From assembly GCF_018595685.2 (NCBI RefSeq), contig NZ_CP092334.1, positions 2,694,001 to 2,758,000 on the forward strand: a DNA stretch of 64,000 nt. Direction: 5' to 3'. Each line of letters opens with the position of its first letter. Within the stretch, counting starts at the first letter, position 1. Below the pieces are notes generated by a model, which did no database searches, was not told the origin of the DNA, and saw only the letters and a list, made by a program, of their open reading frames with translations. The stretch comes from Flavihumibacter rivuli (GTDB lineage: Bacteria; Bacteroidota; Bacteroidia; Chitinophagales; Chitinophagaceae). Below are positions 8,933-16,520 of this stretch, one piece after another. The translations under genes were made by a program, and so were the position numbers.

Positions 8933-9128
8933 TACAACTTAGCAGCCCCTGACGGGGCTGGATGCATGGGAATCCATTTTGCCTTTCTACTATTCATAGG
9001 GACCATTCACCACTCCAAAACTCGACTGCCAAAGCCGCAGCCAAGGCAAGTCCTCAACTTCAGAAGCAATAGTGAAGGAGATTCCTAATTTATCAAAGCT
9101 TTATCAAAGGCAGTTCTTCGCATCAAAC
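8933..9128. repeat. ~195 bp inverted repeat, right arm
   Basis: Reverse complement of 3629-3823, almost identical. No reading frame of note. Together with the flanking arrays it makes the right half of a large inverted repeat around pyrH and the ABC genes. Confidence 0.9.
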
Positions 9129-9500
9129 ACTGGTTGGCGTATGCCCCTTTCTACTGGTTGGTGTAAAAATCACATTTCAACATCTCCACACATGCCCTCG
9201 TAGCGCAGCGGAGGGGGTGTCCACATCTCCCCCTAGTTGGCGTGTACCCATCTCCTCTGGTTGGCGTATGCCCCTTTCTGCTGGTTGGCGTAAAAATCAC
9301 ATTTCCACATCTCCACACATGCCCTCGTAGCGCAGCGGAGGGGGTGTCCACATCTCCCCCTGGTTGGCGTGTACCCATCTCCTCTGGTTGGCGTATGCCC
9401 CTTTCTACTGGTTGGCGTAAGGATCACATATCCACATGTCCACATTTCCACATTTCCACATCTCCCCTGGTTAGCGTTTACCCTCTCTGGTTGGCGTAAA
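9129..9500 (-). repeat. 127 bp tandem repeat with octamer arrays behind tsf
   Basis: Read on the minus strand this holds two copies of a 127 bp unit; the landmark TAGCGCAGCG falls at 9201 and 9328. Each unit contains GTGATTTTTACGCCAACCAG, AGAAAGGGGCATACGCCAAC, GGGGGAGATGTGGACACCCC, CCGCTGCGCTACGAGGGC and three octamers. A five-octamer array (near 9425-9465) precedes them. The left arm at 3364-3628 has one such unit. Predicted ORFs here, rich in repeated TPTSRKGHTPTRGD, are translations of the repeat. Confidence 0.9.
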
Positions 9501-9528
9501 ACAAAACTGCCGGTATCTCTACCGGCAG
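9496..9528 (-). terminator. tsf terminator
   Basis: Minus-strand stem CTGCCGGTA-GAGA-TACCGGCAG followed by TTTTGTTTT, about 30 bp behind the tsf stop. It lies before, not after, the octamer arrays. Confidence 0.85.
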
Positions 9529-9556
9529 TCCTATTCATTCAATCGTATAAGTGCAA

Positions 9557-10396
9557 TTATCCGAGGGCAACACGCTTGAAGCCTGTTACCTTCAGGTCAG
9601 CGCTAACGCTCTTCAGGTAATCAGCAACACTCAGGCCACCATCCTTAACGAAGGCCTGGGCCAACAGGGTTTGCTCCTTGAAGAAGGCGTTCAGTTTACC
9701 GGCAGCGATCTTCTCGATCATCTCTGCAGGCTTACCAGCCATCTTGGGATCAGCGGCAACGGTCTCAGTGATGATCGCCTTTTCACGGGCTACGATCTCA
9801 GCAGGAACGTTGTCAGCGTCAACGGCAACAGGGTTCATGGCAGCGATCTGCATGGCAACATCCTTACCAGCTTCAGCAGCTTCCTTGTTCAGGCCAACCA
9901 GAACACCCATGCGGTTTGCACCGTGGATATAAGAGGCAACATAATCAGCATCGATGCGCTCGAACTTGGAGATACCGATCTTCTCACCGATAGAGGCAAG
10001 CTTATCGTTCACCAGGTCAGCGATCTTGGCACCGTTGATCGCAACGTTATTCAGTTCTTCAACAGAAGTAACGTTGTTGGCGATAGCGGCATCCATGATG
10101 CTTTGGGCGAAAGCTACGAAGTCAGCATTCTTGCTCACGAAGTCAGTCTCACAGCTAACACAGATAGCGATACCGGTCTTGTTATCGGCAGTGGTCTTAG
10201 CCAGAACAACACCTTCTTTCGCTTCACGATCGCTACGCAGGGCAGCAACCTTAGCACCTTTCTTACGCAACCAGTCGATAGCAGCTTCGAAATCACCGTT
10301 GGTCTCGGTCAGGGCCTTACGGCAATCCATCATACCGGCACCGGTAGCCTGGCGCAGTTTGTTGATATCAGCGGCTGTAATAGTTACAGTTGACAT
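9557..10396 (-). CDS. tsf: Translation elongation factor Ts
   Basis: Guanine-nucleotide exchange factor that recycles EF-Tu. The 279 residues include the N-terminal UBA-like helix set KLRQATGAGMMDCRKAL.. (13-30) that binds EF-Tu, and AAIDWLRKKGAKVAA. The core follows, with CETDFVSKNADFVAFA and ending LLAQAFVKDGGLSVADYLK. Length is in the normal range. It is the last gene of the ribosomal run rplM-rpsI-rpsB-tsf. A hairpin lies between rpsB and tsf, so tsf output may be partly attenuated. Confidence 0.97.
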   Translation of the reverse strand: MSTVTITAADINKLRQATGAGMMDCRKALTETNGDFEAAIDWLRKKGAKVAALRSDREAKEGVVLAKTTADNKTGIAICVSCETDFVSKNADFVAFAQSIMDAAIANNVTSVEELNNVAINGAKIADLVNDKLASIGEKIGISKFERIDADYVASYIHGANRMGVLVGLNKEAAEAGKDVAMQIAAMNPVAVDADNVPAEIVAREKAIITETVAADPKMAGKPAEMIEKIAAGKLNAFFKEQTLLAQAFVKDGGLSVADYLKSVSADLKVTGFKRVALG

Positions 10397-10455
10397 AGTA
10401 TTTTCAATTTGACTTTTGAATATTTCAGATTAAGTTGATCAACGCTGCAAAACTG

Positions 10456-10485
10456 AAAAAAGAAGGCGAAAGGCTGGCTTTCGCC
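10456..10485 (-). terminator. Intergenic hairpin between rpsB and tsf
   Basis: Minus-strand stem GGCGAAAG-CCAGC-CTTTCGCC followed by TTCTTTTTTC. Placed between two cotranscribed genes, it looks like a partial terminator or processing site. Confidence 0.6.
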
Positions 10486-10539
10486 CTGTTATGTTACAGT
10501 TAAGTAGGCGTCATCTCACCACTGTCCTGGTGCACAGGA

Positions 10540-11415
10540 TTAGCGGGCGCTGGTACGCTTGGGGCTGTTGGGTACGCGACGCTTGGGGGCACCACCGGGA
10601 CCACCGGCAGTTCCGCGGCCACGACCACCACGAGCGGCTTCAGCCTGGGCTTCAGCTTCAAGGCGTGCTGCGCGCTTTTCGTTCTCATCGCTGTTCTCTT
10701 CTACTTCTTCTTCCTTAGCAGCCTGACGCTCAGCCAGACCTTCAGCGATAGCGGCAGTGATATATTCTACGATGATAGCGATACTCTTGGTAGCGTCATC
10801 GTTTGCAGGGATCGGGAAATCAACCTTGTTAGGATCGCAGTTGGTATCTACCATACCGAAGGTTGTGATACCCAGACGCTTGGCTTCAGCCAGGGCGATG
10901 TGCTCATGACCGATGTCGATCAGGAACAGGGCAGCAGGTACACGACCCAGCTGGGCGATACCACCCAGAACCTTTTCCATCTTCTCCTTATCACGGGTCA
11001 GGGTCAGGCGCTCCTTCTTGGTGATGTTATCGAAAGTACCGTCGTTCAGCATTTTCTCGATGCTCTGCATCTTCTTAACGCTCTTACGAACAGTGTTGAA
11101 GTTGGTAAGCATACCACCCAACCAACGCTCGGTAACATAGGGCATGTTAACGCGCTGGGCACACTGGGTAGCAATTTCCTTAGCCTGCTTCTTGGTACCT
11201 ACGAACATTACTTTCTTACCGCTGCGGGCAATAGCCTTCAGGGCAGCCGCAGCTTCCTGCAGGCTTTCAGTAGTCTTGTTCAGGTCAATGATGTGAATAC
11301 CTTTCTTCTCAGCGAAGATGTAAGGCAACATCTTGGGGTTCCACTTCTTCTTGAGGTGACCGAAATGTACACCGGCTTCGAGCAGTTGTTGCTGTAATGA
11401 AGTGTTATTTTCCAT
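10540..11415 (-). CDS. rpsB: Small-subunit ribosomal protein uS2
   Basis: Core 30S protein. I start at 11415 ([20 protein letters not shown]), where the family begins; the open frame runs 31 codons further up through the rpsI spacer. Residues 10-230 carry the family signature ([68 protein letters not shown]). The last 60 residues form an acidic stretch ([14 protein letters not shown]) and then an Arg/Gly/Pro tail ([14 protein letters not shown]) ending in KRTSAR, longer than in Escherichia coli. It is 291 residues in all and is followed by tsf. Confidence 0.96.
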   Translation of the reverse strand: MENNTSLQQQLLEAGVHFGHLKKKWNPKMLPYIFAEKKGIHIIDLNKTTESLQEAAAALKAIARSGKKVMFVGTKKQAKEIATQCAQRVNMPYVTERWLGGMLTNFNTVRKSVKKMQSIEKMLNDGTFDNITKKERLTLTRDKEKMEKVLGGIAQLGRVPAALFLIDIGHEHIALAEAKRLGITTFGMVDTNCDPNKVDFPIPANDDATKSIAIIVEYITAAIAEGLAERQAAKEEEVEENSDENEKRAARLEAEAQAEAARGGRGRGTAGGPGGAPKRRVPNSPKRTSAR

Positions 11416-11449
11416 TGTATAATTTGATTGAAGAGATGTTCTAAAAATT

Positions 11450-11510
11450 GTTTGAGGTCTGAGGTTTGAAGTTTGGGTAATCCTGTCACCCCAAACCTCA
11501 AACCACAAAC
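11450..11510. repeat. Heptamer repeat hairpin in the rpsI-rpsB spacer
   Basis: Four heptamers of the form GTTTGAN/GTCTGAG (11450-11477) face three CNCAAAC heptamers (11490-11510) around a short loop, so the rpsB leader can fold into a long stem. Similar GTTTGAG-type repeats may serve as processing or regulatory structures; its role here is unknown. Confidence 0.7.
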
Positions 11511-11517
11511 TGAAATA

Positions 11518-11907
11518 TTAACGCTTGCTGAACTGGTAGCTACGACGGGCTTTCTTACGGCCTGGCTTCTTACGTTCAACCACACGGGGATCACGACGCA
11601 GGAAACCGGCAGCTTTCAGTACCGGACGGTATTCAGGGTTAACTTCCAGCAGGGCACGTGCAATACCCAGCTTGGCAGCTTCAGCCTGGCCTTTAACACC
11701 ACCACCGGCAGCATTGATCACGATATCGAACTTGTCGATAGCCTCAATTGCCTTCAGGGGAGCTTCTACCTGGTTCTGCAGGTAAACCAGCGGAAAATAT
11801 ACTTTGTAGTCTTTATCGTTTACAGTGATCTTGCCATCGCCCTTGCTGATGAACACGCGGGTCACAGCTTCCTTACGACGACCTAAACCATTTTTTTGCT
11901 TTTCCAT
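11518..11907 (-). CDS. rpsI: Small-subunit ribosomal protein uS9
   Basis: 30S protein at the decoding side of the head. The 129 residues show GLGRRKEAVTRVFI at the N-terminus, INAAGGGVKGQAEAAKLGIA in the middle and the basic tail PRVVERKKPGRKKARRSYQF ending SKR, which reaches toward the P site in the family. It is preceded by rplM with a 42 bp gap, the usual rplM-rpsI pair. Confidence 0.98.
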   Translation of the reverse strand: MEKQKNGLGRRKEAVTRVFISKGDGKITVNDKDYKVYFPLVYLQNQVEAPLKAIEAIDKFDIVINAAGGGVKGQAEAAKLGIARALLEVNPEYRPVLKAAGFLRRDPRVVERKKPGRKKARRSYQFSKR

Positions 11908-11949
11908 TTATGTGGAATTTGAATGTTTGTGATTTGTGTTTAACCGGGA

Positions 11950-12393
11950 TTAGAAGGACAGTGCCTTAGGCTGCTGGGCGGTATGCGGATGCTCGGCACC
12001 GGCATAAACGAACAGCTTCTTATACATCTTACGACCCAGGCGGTTCTTCGGCAGCATACCTTTAACAGCACGCTCGATCACCACTTCAGGACGACGCTTC
12101 AGGAGGTCCTTAGCCAGTTCTTCCTTACGGCCACCAGGATAGCCAGAGAAAGTGTCATAGATCTTCTGCTCCATCTTGTTACCGGTCAGCTTCACCTTAT
12201 CGGCATTGATCACGATAACGAAATCCCCACAATCAACATGCGGAGTGAAATACGCTTTGTTCTTACCACGCAGAATGGCCGCGATTTTGGCACACATACG
12301 ACCAACGGTTTGATTGGTACCGTCTACAACATACCAGTTGCGCTGAACGGTAGCCGCATTCGCATGCTTTGTGGTGAAATGTAATTTGCTCAT
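11950..12393 (-). CDS. rplM: Large-subunit ribosomal protein uL13
   Basis: 50S assembly protein. I start at 12393 (MSKLHFTTKHANAATVQRNW); the frame allows ten more residues that belong to the leader. Family motifs: WYVVDGTNQTVGRMCAKIA, LRGKNKAYFTPHVDCGDFVI, YSGYPGG as FSGYPGGRKE, RAVKGMLPKNRLGRKMYKKL and a C-terminal YAGAEHPHTAQQPK. It is 147 residues, first gene of the minus-strand ribosomal run, with its own promoter and a leader hairpin. Confidence 0.97.
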   Translation of the reverse strand: MSKLHFTTKHANAATVQRNWYVVDGTNQTVGRMCAKIAAILRGKNKAYFTPHVDCGDFVIVINADKVKLTGNKMEQKIYDTFSGYPGGRKEELAKDLLKRRPEVVIERAVKGMLPKNRLGRKMYKKLFVYAGAEHPHTAQQPKALSF

Positions 12394-12410
12394 TTGAATT
12401 ACTTTTAAAA

Positions 12411-12434
12411 ATGTTACCGCCATCCCGGTAACAT
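12411..12434 (-). promoter_or_regulatory. rplM leader hairpin
   Basis: ATGTTACC/GGTAACAT stem around an 8 nt loop, lying between the likely transcription start and the rplM start codon. Position fits an autoregulatory ribosomal-protein leader, but I cannot match it to a known class. Confidence 0.5.
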
Positions 12435-12457
12435 GGGTTATGAAATAAAACGGAGCG

Positions 12458-12489
12458 CAAAGTTAGGTAGAGGGATGCCTTCCTTCCAA
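12458..12489 (-). promoter_or_regulatory. Promoter of the rplM-rpsI-rpsB-tsf run
   Basis: Minus-strand TAACTTTG (12458-12465) matches TAnnTTTG exactly, with TTG 21 bp upstream (12487-12489), the spacing expected for the Bacteroidota housekeeping sigma factor. Confidence 0.7.
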
Positions 12490-12659
12490 GAAAATGAGGG
12501 CATATTTTTACAGCCACTTATGCAACTAATTGATTTTCAATAAAAATTTTTACAAAGTTTTTATTTTGCCTGCCCAAAGCAGCCACCACAGCCCATTGCG
12601 GGGCCCTCAGATCGGCTGATGCAGGCGGGTTAAGGCTTTGATCACTTAAAACTATTACA

Positions 12660-13259
12660 ATGGCAAGTTTAGCCCTGGGAAGAACAAGTTTCGGCGACCC
12701 GGCCAATACGGGAAATGTACTTTCGGAAGCGGAAGCCCTCCAGCTCCTGGAGGATTGGGTACCCAATGAACGCCTGCGGCTCCACATGAAGCAGGTAGGG
12801 GAAGTTATGAAGCAATGGGCCCTGCAGCGGGAAGGCCTTTCGGCTGTAGAAGCCCATAAATGGTGGCTGGCAGGGGTCCTGCACGATGCCGATTGGGAAA
12901 AATATCCCAACGACCACTGCCGCATGATCATCGAGGAACTGGAACGCAGGAATATCGACCCGGCCATTATCCGGACCATCGCCTGCCACGGACCCCGGCA
13001 TTTTGGGGTGGAACCAGAAACCACCATGGAAAAGATGATCTATGTTTTCGATGAACTGTCGGGATTCATCCATGCAGCCGCCCTGATCCGTCCCACCCGC
13101 TACGAGGGTATGGACGTGAAGAGCGTACAGAAAAAGCTGAAGACCCCCTCCTTCGCCGCCCAGGTCAGCCGCGAAGAAATTGATGATGCCATCAGCAGGA
13201 TCGACGCCAGCCAGGAGGAGATAATTGGGTTTATTATCGCCAACCAGGGGAGGATGTGA
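12660..13259 (+). CDS. HD-domain hydrolase-like protein
   Basis: 199 residues of the metal-dependent HD phosphohydrolase superfamily. Candidate ligands are His42 (RLHMKQVG), His75-Asp76 (AGVLHDADWE), His110 (ACHG) and Asp131 (VFDELSGF), the layout of small HD proteins often annotated as HAD/HD hydrolases of unknown substrate. It is probably cytoplasmic. It is divergent from rplM. Its stop codon (ATG TGA GG) lies inside the first octamer of a repeat array, so the repeat has supplied the gene's end. Substrate cannot be inferred. Confidence 0.8.
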   Translation: MASLALGRTSFGDPANTGNVLSEAEALQLLEDWVPNERLRLHMKQVGEVMKQWALQREGLSAVEAHKWWLAGVLHDADWEKYPNDHCRMIIEELERRNIDPAIIRTIACHGPRHFGVEPETTMEKMIYVFDELSGFIHAAALIRPTRYEGMDVKSVQKKLKTPSFAAQVSREEIDDAISRIDASQEEIIGFIIANQGRM

Positions 13260-13315
13260 GGATGTGGAGATGTGGAGATGTGACTTTTACGCCAACCATA
13301 AGTAAGCCGGCATTT
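13252..13315 (+). repeat. Octamer array cassette behind the HD gene
   Basis: ATGTGAGG, ATGTGGAG, ATGTGGAG, ATGTGACT, then TTTACGCCAACCATAAGTAA and GCCGGC as the hairpin, then a terminator. Same order and same orientation relative to the upstream gene as the pyrH and permease cassettes. Confidence 0.85.
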
Positions 13316-13320
13316 AAATA

Positions 13321-13350
13321 AAGAGGCTGCCTCTTTTGAGACAGCCTCTT
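13321..13350. terminator. Convergent bidirectional terminator
   Basis: AAGAGGCTG...CAGCCTCTT with an inner CTC-TTTT-GAG stem, about 13 bp stem with one mismatch. It serves the HD gene on the plus strand and the SusE/F-like gene on the minus strand. Confidence 0.75.
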
Positions 13351-13376
13351 AAGACTAAAAACACTGACTGCTTAGC

Positions 13377-15179
13377 TTACTGTAGGGTTACGGTTCCCCT
13401 GTATTCATCGAGTGTAACAGTATAGATCTTATCAGCATCACCGGCATTGCCAGGCACTTTGAAGTTGTTGCCACCTTCCCACTTGATGGTTCCACCACCA
13501 TTGTCTTCGTAGTCAAACGCACCCCAATCGTTGCCGGCCAGGAACTTGAAGTCCTTGCCTGCCTTCAGCTTGATGGAAAGGGTCCAACGGCCATCGCCCA
13601 GGTAGGTCATATTGGGCGAACCGCCGGGATTCCACTGGGGAAAATCAGCAAGGCCATCGCCAACGATCTTCATCACCTGAACGAAAGGCTCAAGGGTATA
13701 CGTAATGTTCTTGGGATCAGTAGCATTTACTGCCAGGCGGTACTTACCGGCTGTTGCAGGACCAGGTATATTGTTCTCACCCTGCTCCACCAGCACATTC
13801 GTGGTTCCAGACTTCAGGCCGAAATCATGGGGTCCACGGAGACTGCCATCAGGCCAGTTGTTGAAATCGATGAGCTTGAACTCACCACCGCCAACGAAAT
13901 CAACGATTCCAACAAACCTGTTGATCACGCTGGTACCGAGGGCCTGTGAAGGGAAAGCTGCACCGGGATTCCAGCTGGCAGGGGTAGCAGAACCTACTGT
14001 TGCCATTTGGCCGTACGCAGGCTCGATCCAGTACTTCAGGTCCTTCATATTGATCATCACACGGTAGTAACCGCTTGAAGGAACTGAGAGGTTGTCCTCA
14101 TCCTGCTCAGCGAGGTCGCCGGGTGAACCTTTCTTCATACCCCAATCCTTGGCATTCAGCGGACCACCGGGCCACTCCTGCTGGTTCAGGATCTTGAATC
14201 CAAAGCCATCCACAGAGAGGTAGGAATAGGCATAGAAGTAATTGGCATCACGGGTATCCTGGATGAAGCGGACAGAGCGCGCAGGCTCCCATCCGGCAGG
14301 GCTTGAACCACCCACCAGGTAGAACTTCAACTCACGCAGGTATACCACATCATTTACGTATAGGGATGGCAGTGAGTAAGTGCCAGACTTGGCCACTACC
14401 CTCCACTTGAGGGCAACCGGTGAACCAAGGTCAGTGAAACCGGCACCGATCAGAGCTTCATTGAAATCAGCATAGGACCAGGTACGAACGGTATCGATTC
14501 CGTTCTTATTGGAAGCAGATGCCAGTACGGGTGCACTGAAACTTCCATCAGGCTTGATGAACTCGATGGTATAGGTAACCGGCTTGGAAGTACTGGAAGA
14601 ATTGGATGTCTGCCATACAAACTTCACTGAGTCGGTAGTGCTGAAAGGATTGATCTCGATAGTAGAATTGGAACTTACCGGGCCATAAATAGCGAATGGT
14701 GAAACACCATCACCAAACCTGGTGATATCGATAAAGTTCACTTCGTTGGCCCTCACTTCCACATCACCGTTGTTGGCAATAACTGTCCATTGCAGGTCAG
14801 CGGTGGCCGCATCGGCAACTCCCTTTGATTTCAGGGCATCATCGATCTGCTTGTAGGTAAGGGTCAGCTTGGTATCCTTACCCTCATTATCTGAAGGGAT
14901 GGACAAAATGGGCTGTTCAATAGAACCTGTACGCAGTGCAGCGATCCAGGTATAGGTAGGTGCAGTATTCAGACCCGGACGGGCAGCTGACCAGGTGATG
15001 GTCACTTTCTCATTCGGGGTAGCTGAATTCAAAGCCAGTTTGGCACCACTGGCAGGCGTCAACAGGGAGAAGGCATCCAGACCTTCACCTGAGCCATCTT
15101 TATCAAAATCATACTTCTTACAAGAAGTAATGATCAGGGCGGTACTTAATAAGGCCAGCAATATTTTTCTCATAACCAT
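13377..15179 (-). CDS. SusE/SusF-like starch-binding outer-membrane lipoprotein
   Basis: 600 residues with a lipoprotein signal peptide (lipobox IITSC, Cys20). Residues 30-285 look like two SusE-type Ig-like domains (ITWSAARPGLNTAPTYTW; VKFVWQTSNSSS). Then come three tandem starch-binding-type modules with the recurring pattern (P)xxWNPG...F..LG.....G..FK.....WG. The last one is at about 500-600 (PQWNPGGSPNMTYLGDGRW..KAGKDFKFLAGNDWG). Surface-exposed glycan binding beside SusC/SusD is the inferred role. It is the last gene of the locus. An alternative start lies two codons in (MRKILL). Confidence 0.88.
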   Translation of the reverse strand: MVMRKILLALLSTALIITSCKKYDFDKDGSGEGLDAFSLLTPASGAKLALNSATPNEKVTITWSAARPGLNTAPTYTWIAALRTGSIEQPILSIPSDNEGKDTKLTLTYKQIDDALKSKGVADAATADLQWTVIANNGDVEVRANEVNFIDITRFGDGVSPFAIYGPVSSNSTIEINPFSTTDSVKFVWQTSNSSSTSKPVTYTIEFIKPDGSFSAPVLASASNKNGIDTVRTWSYADFNEALIGAGFTDLGSPVALKWRVVAKSGTYSLPSLYVNDVVYLRELKFYLVGGSSPAGWEPARSVRFIQDTRDANYFYAYSYLSVDGFGFKILNQQEWPGGPLNAKDWGMKKGSPGDLAEQDEDNLSVPSSGYYRVMINMKDLKYWIEPAYGQMATVGSATPASWNPGAAFPSQALGTSVINRFVGIVDFVGGGEFKLIDFNNWPDGSLRGPHDFGLKSGTTNVLVEQGENNIPGPATAGKYRLAVNATDPKNITYTLEPFVQVMKIVGDGLADFPQWNPGGSPNMTYLGDGRWTLSIKLKAGKDFKFLAGNDWGAFDYEDNGGGTIKWEGGNNFKVPGNAGDADKIYTVTLDEYRGTVTLQ

Positions 15180-15184
15180 GATGT

Positions 15185-15982
15185 TTACTTGAATTGGGTA
15201 AATGGTACTTCAATAGCTCCTGTCTGGTGAGGCACATCACCACCTGTAGCATCCTTCACCTTTCCCTTGAAGGAGTAAGTGAATTTGGACAACTGGGTTC
15301 CGGCAGGAACGGTGAATGAATAAGTGGGGATGAAAGAGGCAGCCCACTTCTGGTTGCCCAGTGCCTTCAGGTTAAAGGACTTGGTGCCAATGGCAGCTCC
15401 TGCTGCATTGTAAAGGGTCACCTCCACTGTTTCGGGAGCCAGGCGCTGGTCATTTACTTCAGTGGCCAGGGTCTGGTCGAAGTTGAGCTGGATGGCATCA
15501 TCCTTACCAACTTTTGCAGGGAACACCCTCATCATGGTTGGGGTGAACACCAGGGCATCGAACTTAAATGTCTTATAGTCCTTGGACTGTTTGGATCCAT
15601 CCCTTGTCTTCACCAGGAAACCAAAGGTTCCCAACTGGGCGGGTGTCAGGCCGAAGATCTCTGTACCCACAAAAGTGAAGCGCCATTTATTGGGGCCGGC
15701 ATTGGTCATCTTGGCGGCAACACTTGAATTACCCCAGGAGCCATTCACAATACCATCCTTCTTTGGCTTGGCCGGATCATTATCCCTGGCATCAGGGTTA
15801 CTGAAGATCCAGATAAAACATTCTGCTTCACCTGCCACGCCTTCACCGGTAACATCTACTTCAATGGTTACCTGGTCAACAGGGGTAAACACCGAAGGAG
15901 TGAACTTCGGGTTCTGGGCCTTTGCCAGCGAAACGCTGAACAAGGCAGCCATGAATACAACTAAATATTTCAAGGTTTTCAT
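15185..15982 (-). CDS. Secreted protein of the starch locus, unknown fold
   Basis: 265 residues from the ATG at 15982 (MKTLKYLVVFMAALFSVSLA, signal peptide cut near AKAQ). No lipobox. Contains beta-rich sequence such as VDQVTIEVDVTGEGVAGEAE and DKDD-like KVGKDDAIQLNFDQTLA, which resembles the first 150 residues of the amylase of the same locus (both open with a TPVD/FPTESDEITI-type strand). I infer a periplasmic or secreted glycan-binding protein. Five base pairs separate it from the SusE/F-like gene. Confidence 0.7.
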   Translation of the reverse strand: MKTLKYLVVFMAALFSVSLAKAQNPKFTPSVFTPVDQVTIEVDVTGEGVAGEAECFIWIFSNPDARDNDPAKPKKDGIVNGSWGNSSVAAKMTNAGPNKWRFTFVGTEIFGLTPAQLGTFGFLVKTRDGSKQSKDYKTFKFDALVFTPTMMRVFPAKVGKDDAIQLNFDQTLATEVNDQRLAPETVEVTLYNAAGAAIGTKSFNLKALGNQKWAASFIPTYSFTVPAGTQLSKFTYSFKGKVKDATGGDVPHQTGAIEVPFTQFK

Positions 15983-15992
15983 TGTAATGCTT

Positions 15993-16502
15993 TTACTGTT
16001 TGGTGAACACATATTCGTAGGTCATGGTTACTTTGCCTGACTCGGCGTTCACCCTGTCGACCTTCAACTTAAAACTGGGGCTGAACGCGCTGGGATAGGA
16101 TCCGAACTTGGCCTTCAGGGTATCGGTACCCTGGATGAAATGAACCTGACTGGGTGCAGCAATATTATCCACCTCCCATTTGCCGGAAGCGAAGGGAATG
16201 ATCTTCGGGGAATTTCCGGGAGTGGTTGTGAAATCAGTAGGTGCATTGGACGCACTGTTCAGTTTTAACTTGAACTCAGAGTAAGGAAAATCAGAAGTGA
16301 TGTCCTTGCTGATGTAAGGGGAGTTTTTGATCCCAGCTTCCTCGTCGGTCTGCTTGGCACTCACCAATACCCAGTCACCGGTAAGGGCGGGGATATTTCC
16401 CAAAAAGCTCTCTTCATCGATGATCGGGCCGAATTTCTCCGGCTTACAGGCTGCCATGTTCAACAGCAGGCCTGCGCATATAATTAAGCTTAACTTTTTC
16501 AT
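15993..16502 (-). CDS. Small lipoprotein, DUF5004-like
   Basis: 169 residues with lipobox NMAAC (Cys19). The middle holds LTGDWVLVSAKQTDEEAG and FASGKWEVDN, the lipocalin-like pattern I associate with DUF5004 proteins found beside SusD genes. Likely an outer-membrane accessory protein. Function unknown; family assignment by eye. Confidence 0.65.
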   Translation of the reverse strand: MKKLSLIICAGLLLNMAACKPEKFGPIIDEESFLGNIPALTGDWVLVSAKQTDEEAGIKNSPYISKDITSDFPYSEFKLKLNSASNAPTDFTTTPGNSPKIIPFASGKWEVDNIAAPSQVHFIQGTDTLKAKFGSYPSAFSPSFKLKVDRVNAESGKVTMTYEYVFTKQ

Positions 16503-16520
16503 ATCAATGTCTTTTTAAGA

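Noticed and set aside
9129..9500. CRISPR array
   Set aside because: Units are 127 bp with no unique spacers and there are no cas genes.
9151..9538. Overlapping ORFs with TPTSRKGHTPTRGDGYTPTRGR-like repeats
   Set aside because: They only translate the 127 bp repeats, occur in several frames and on both strands, and have no start context.
9551..10412. Long plus-strand ORFs opposite tsf, rpsB, rpsI and rplM
   Set aside because: They are shadows of strongly biased ribosomal-protein codons; no family match.
11416..11508. 31-codon N-terminal extension of rpsB
   Set aside because: It would translate the heptamer-repeat hairpin; family members start at MENN-like sequence.
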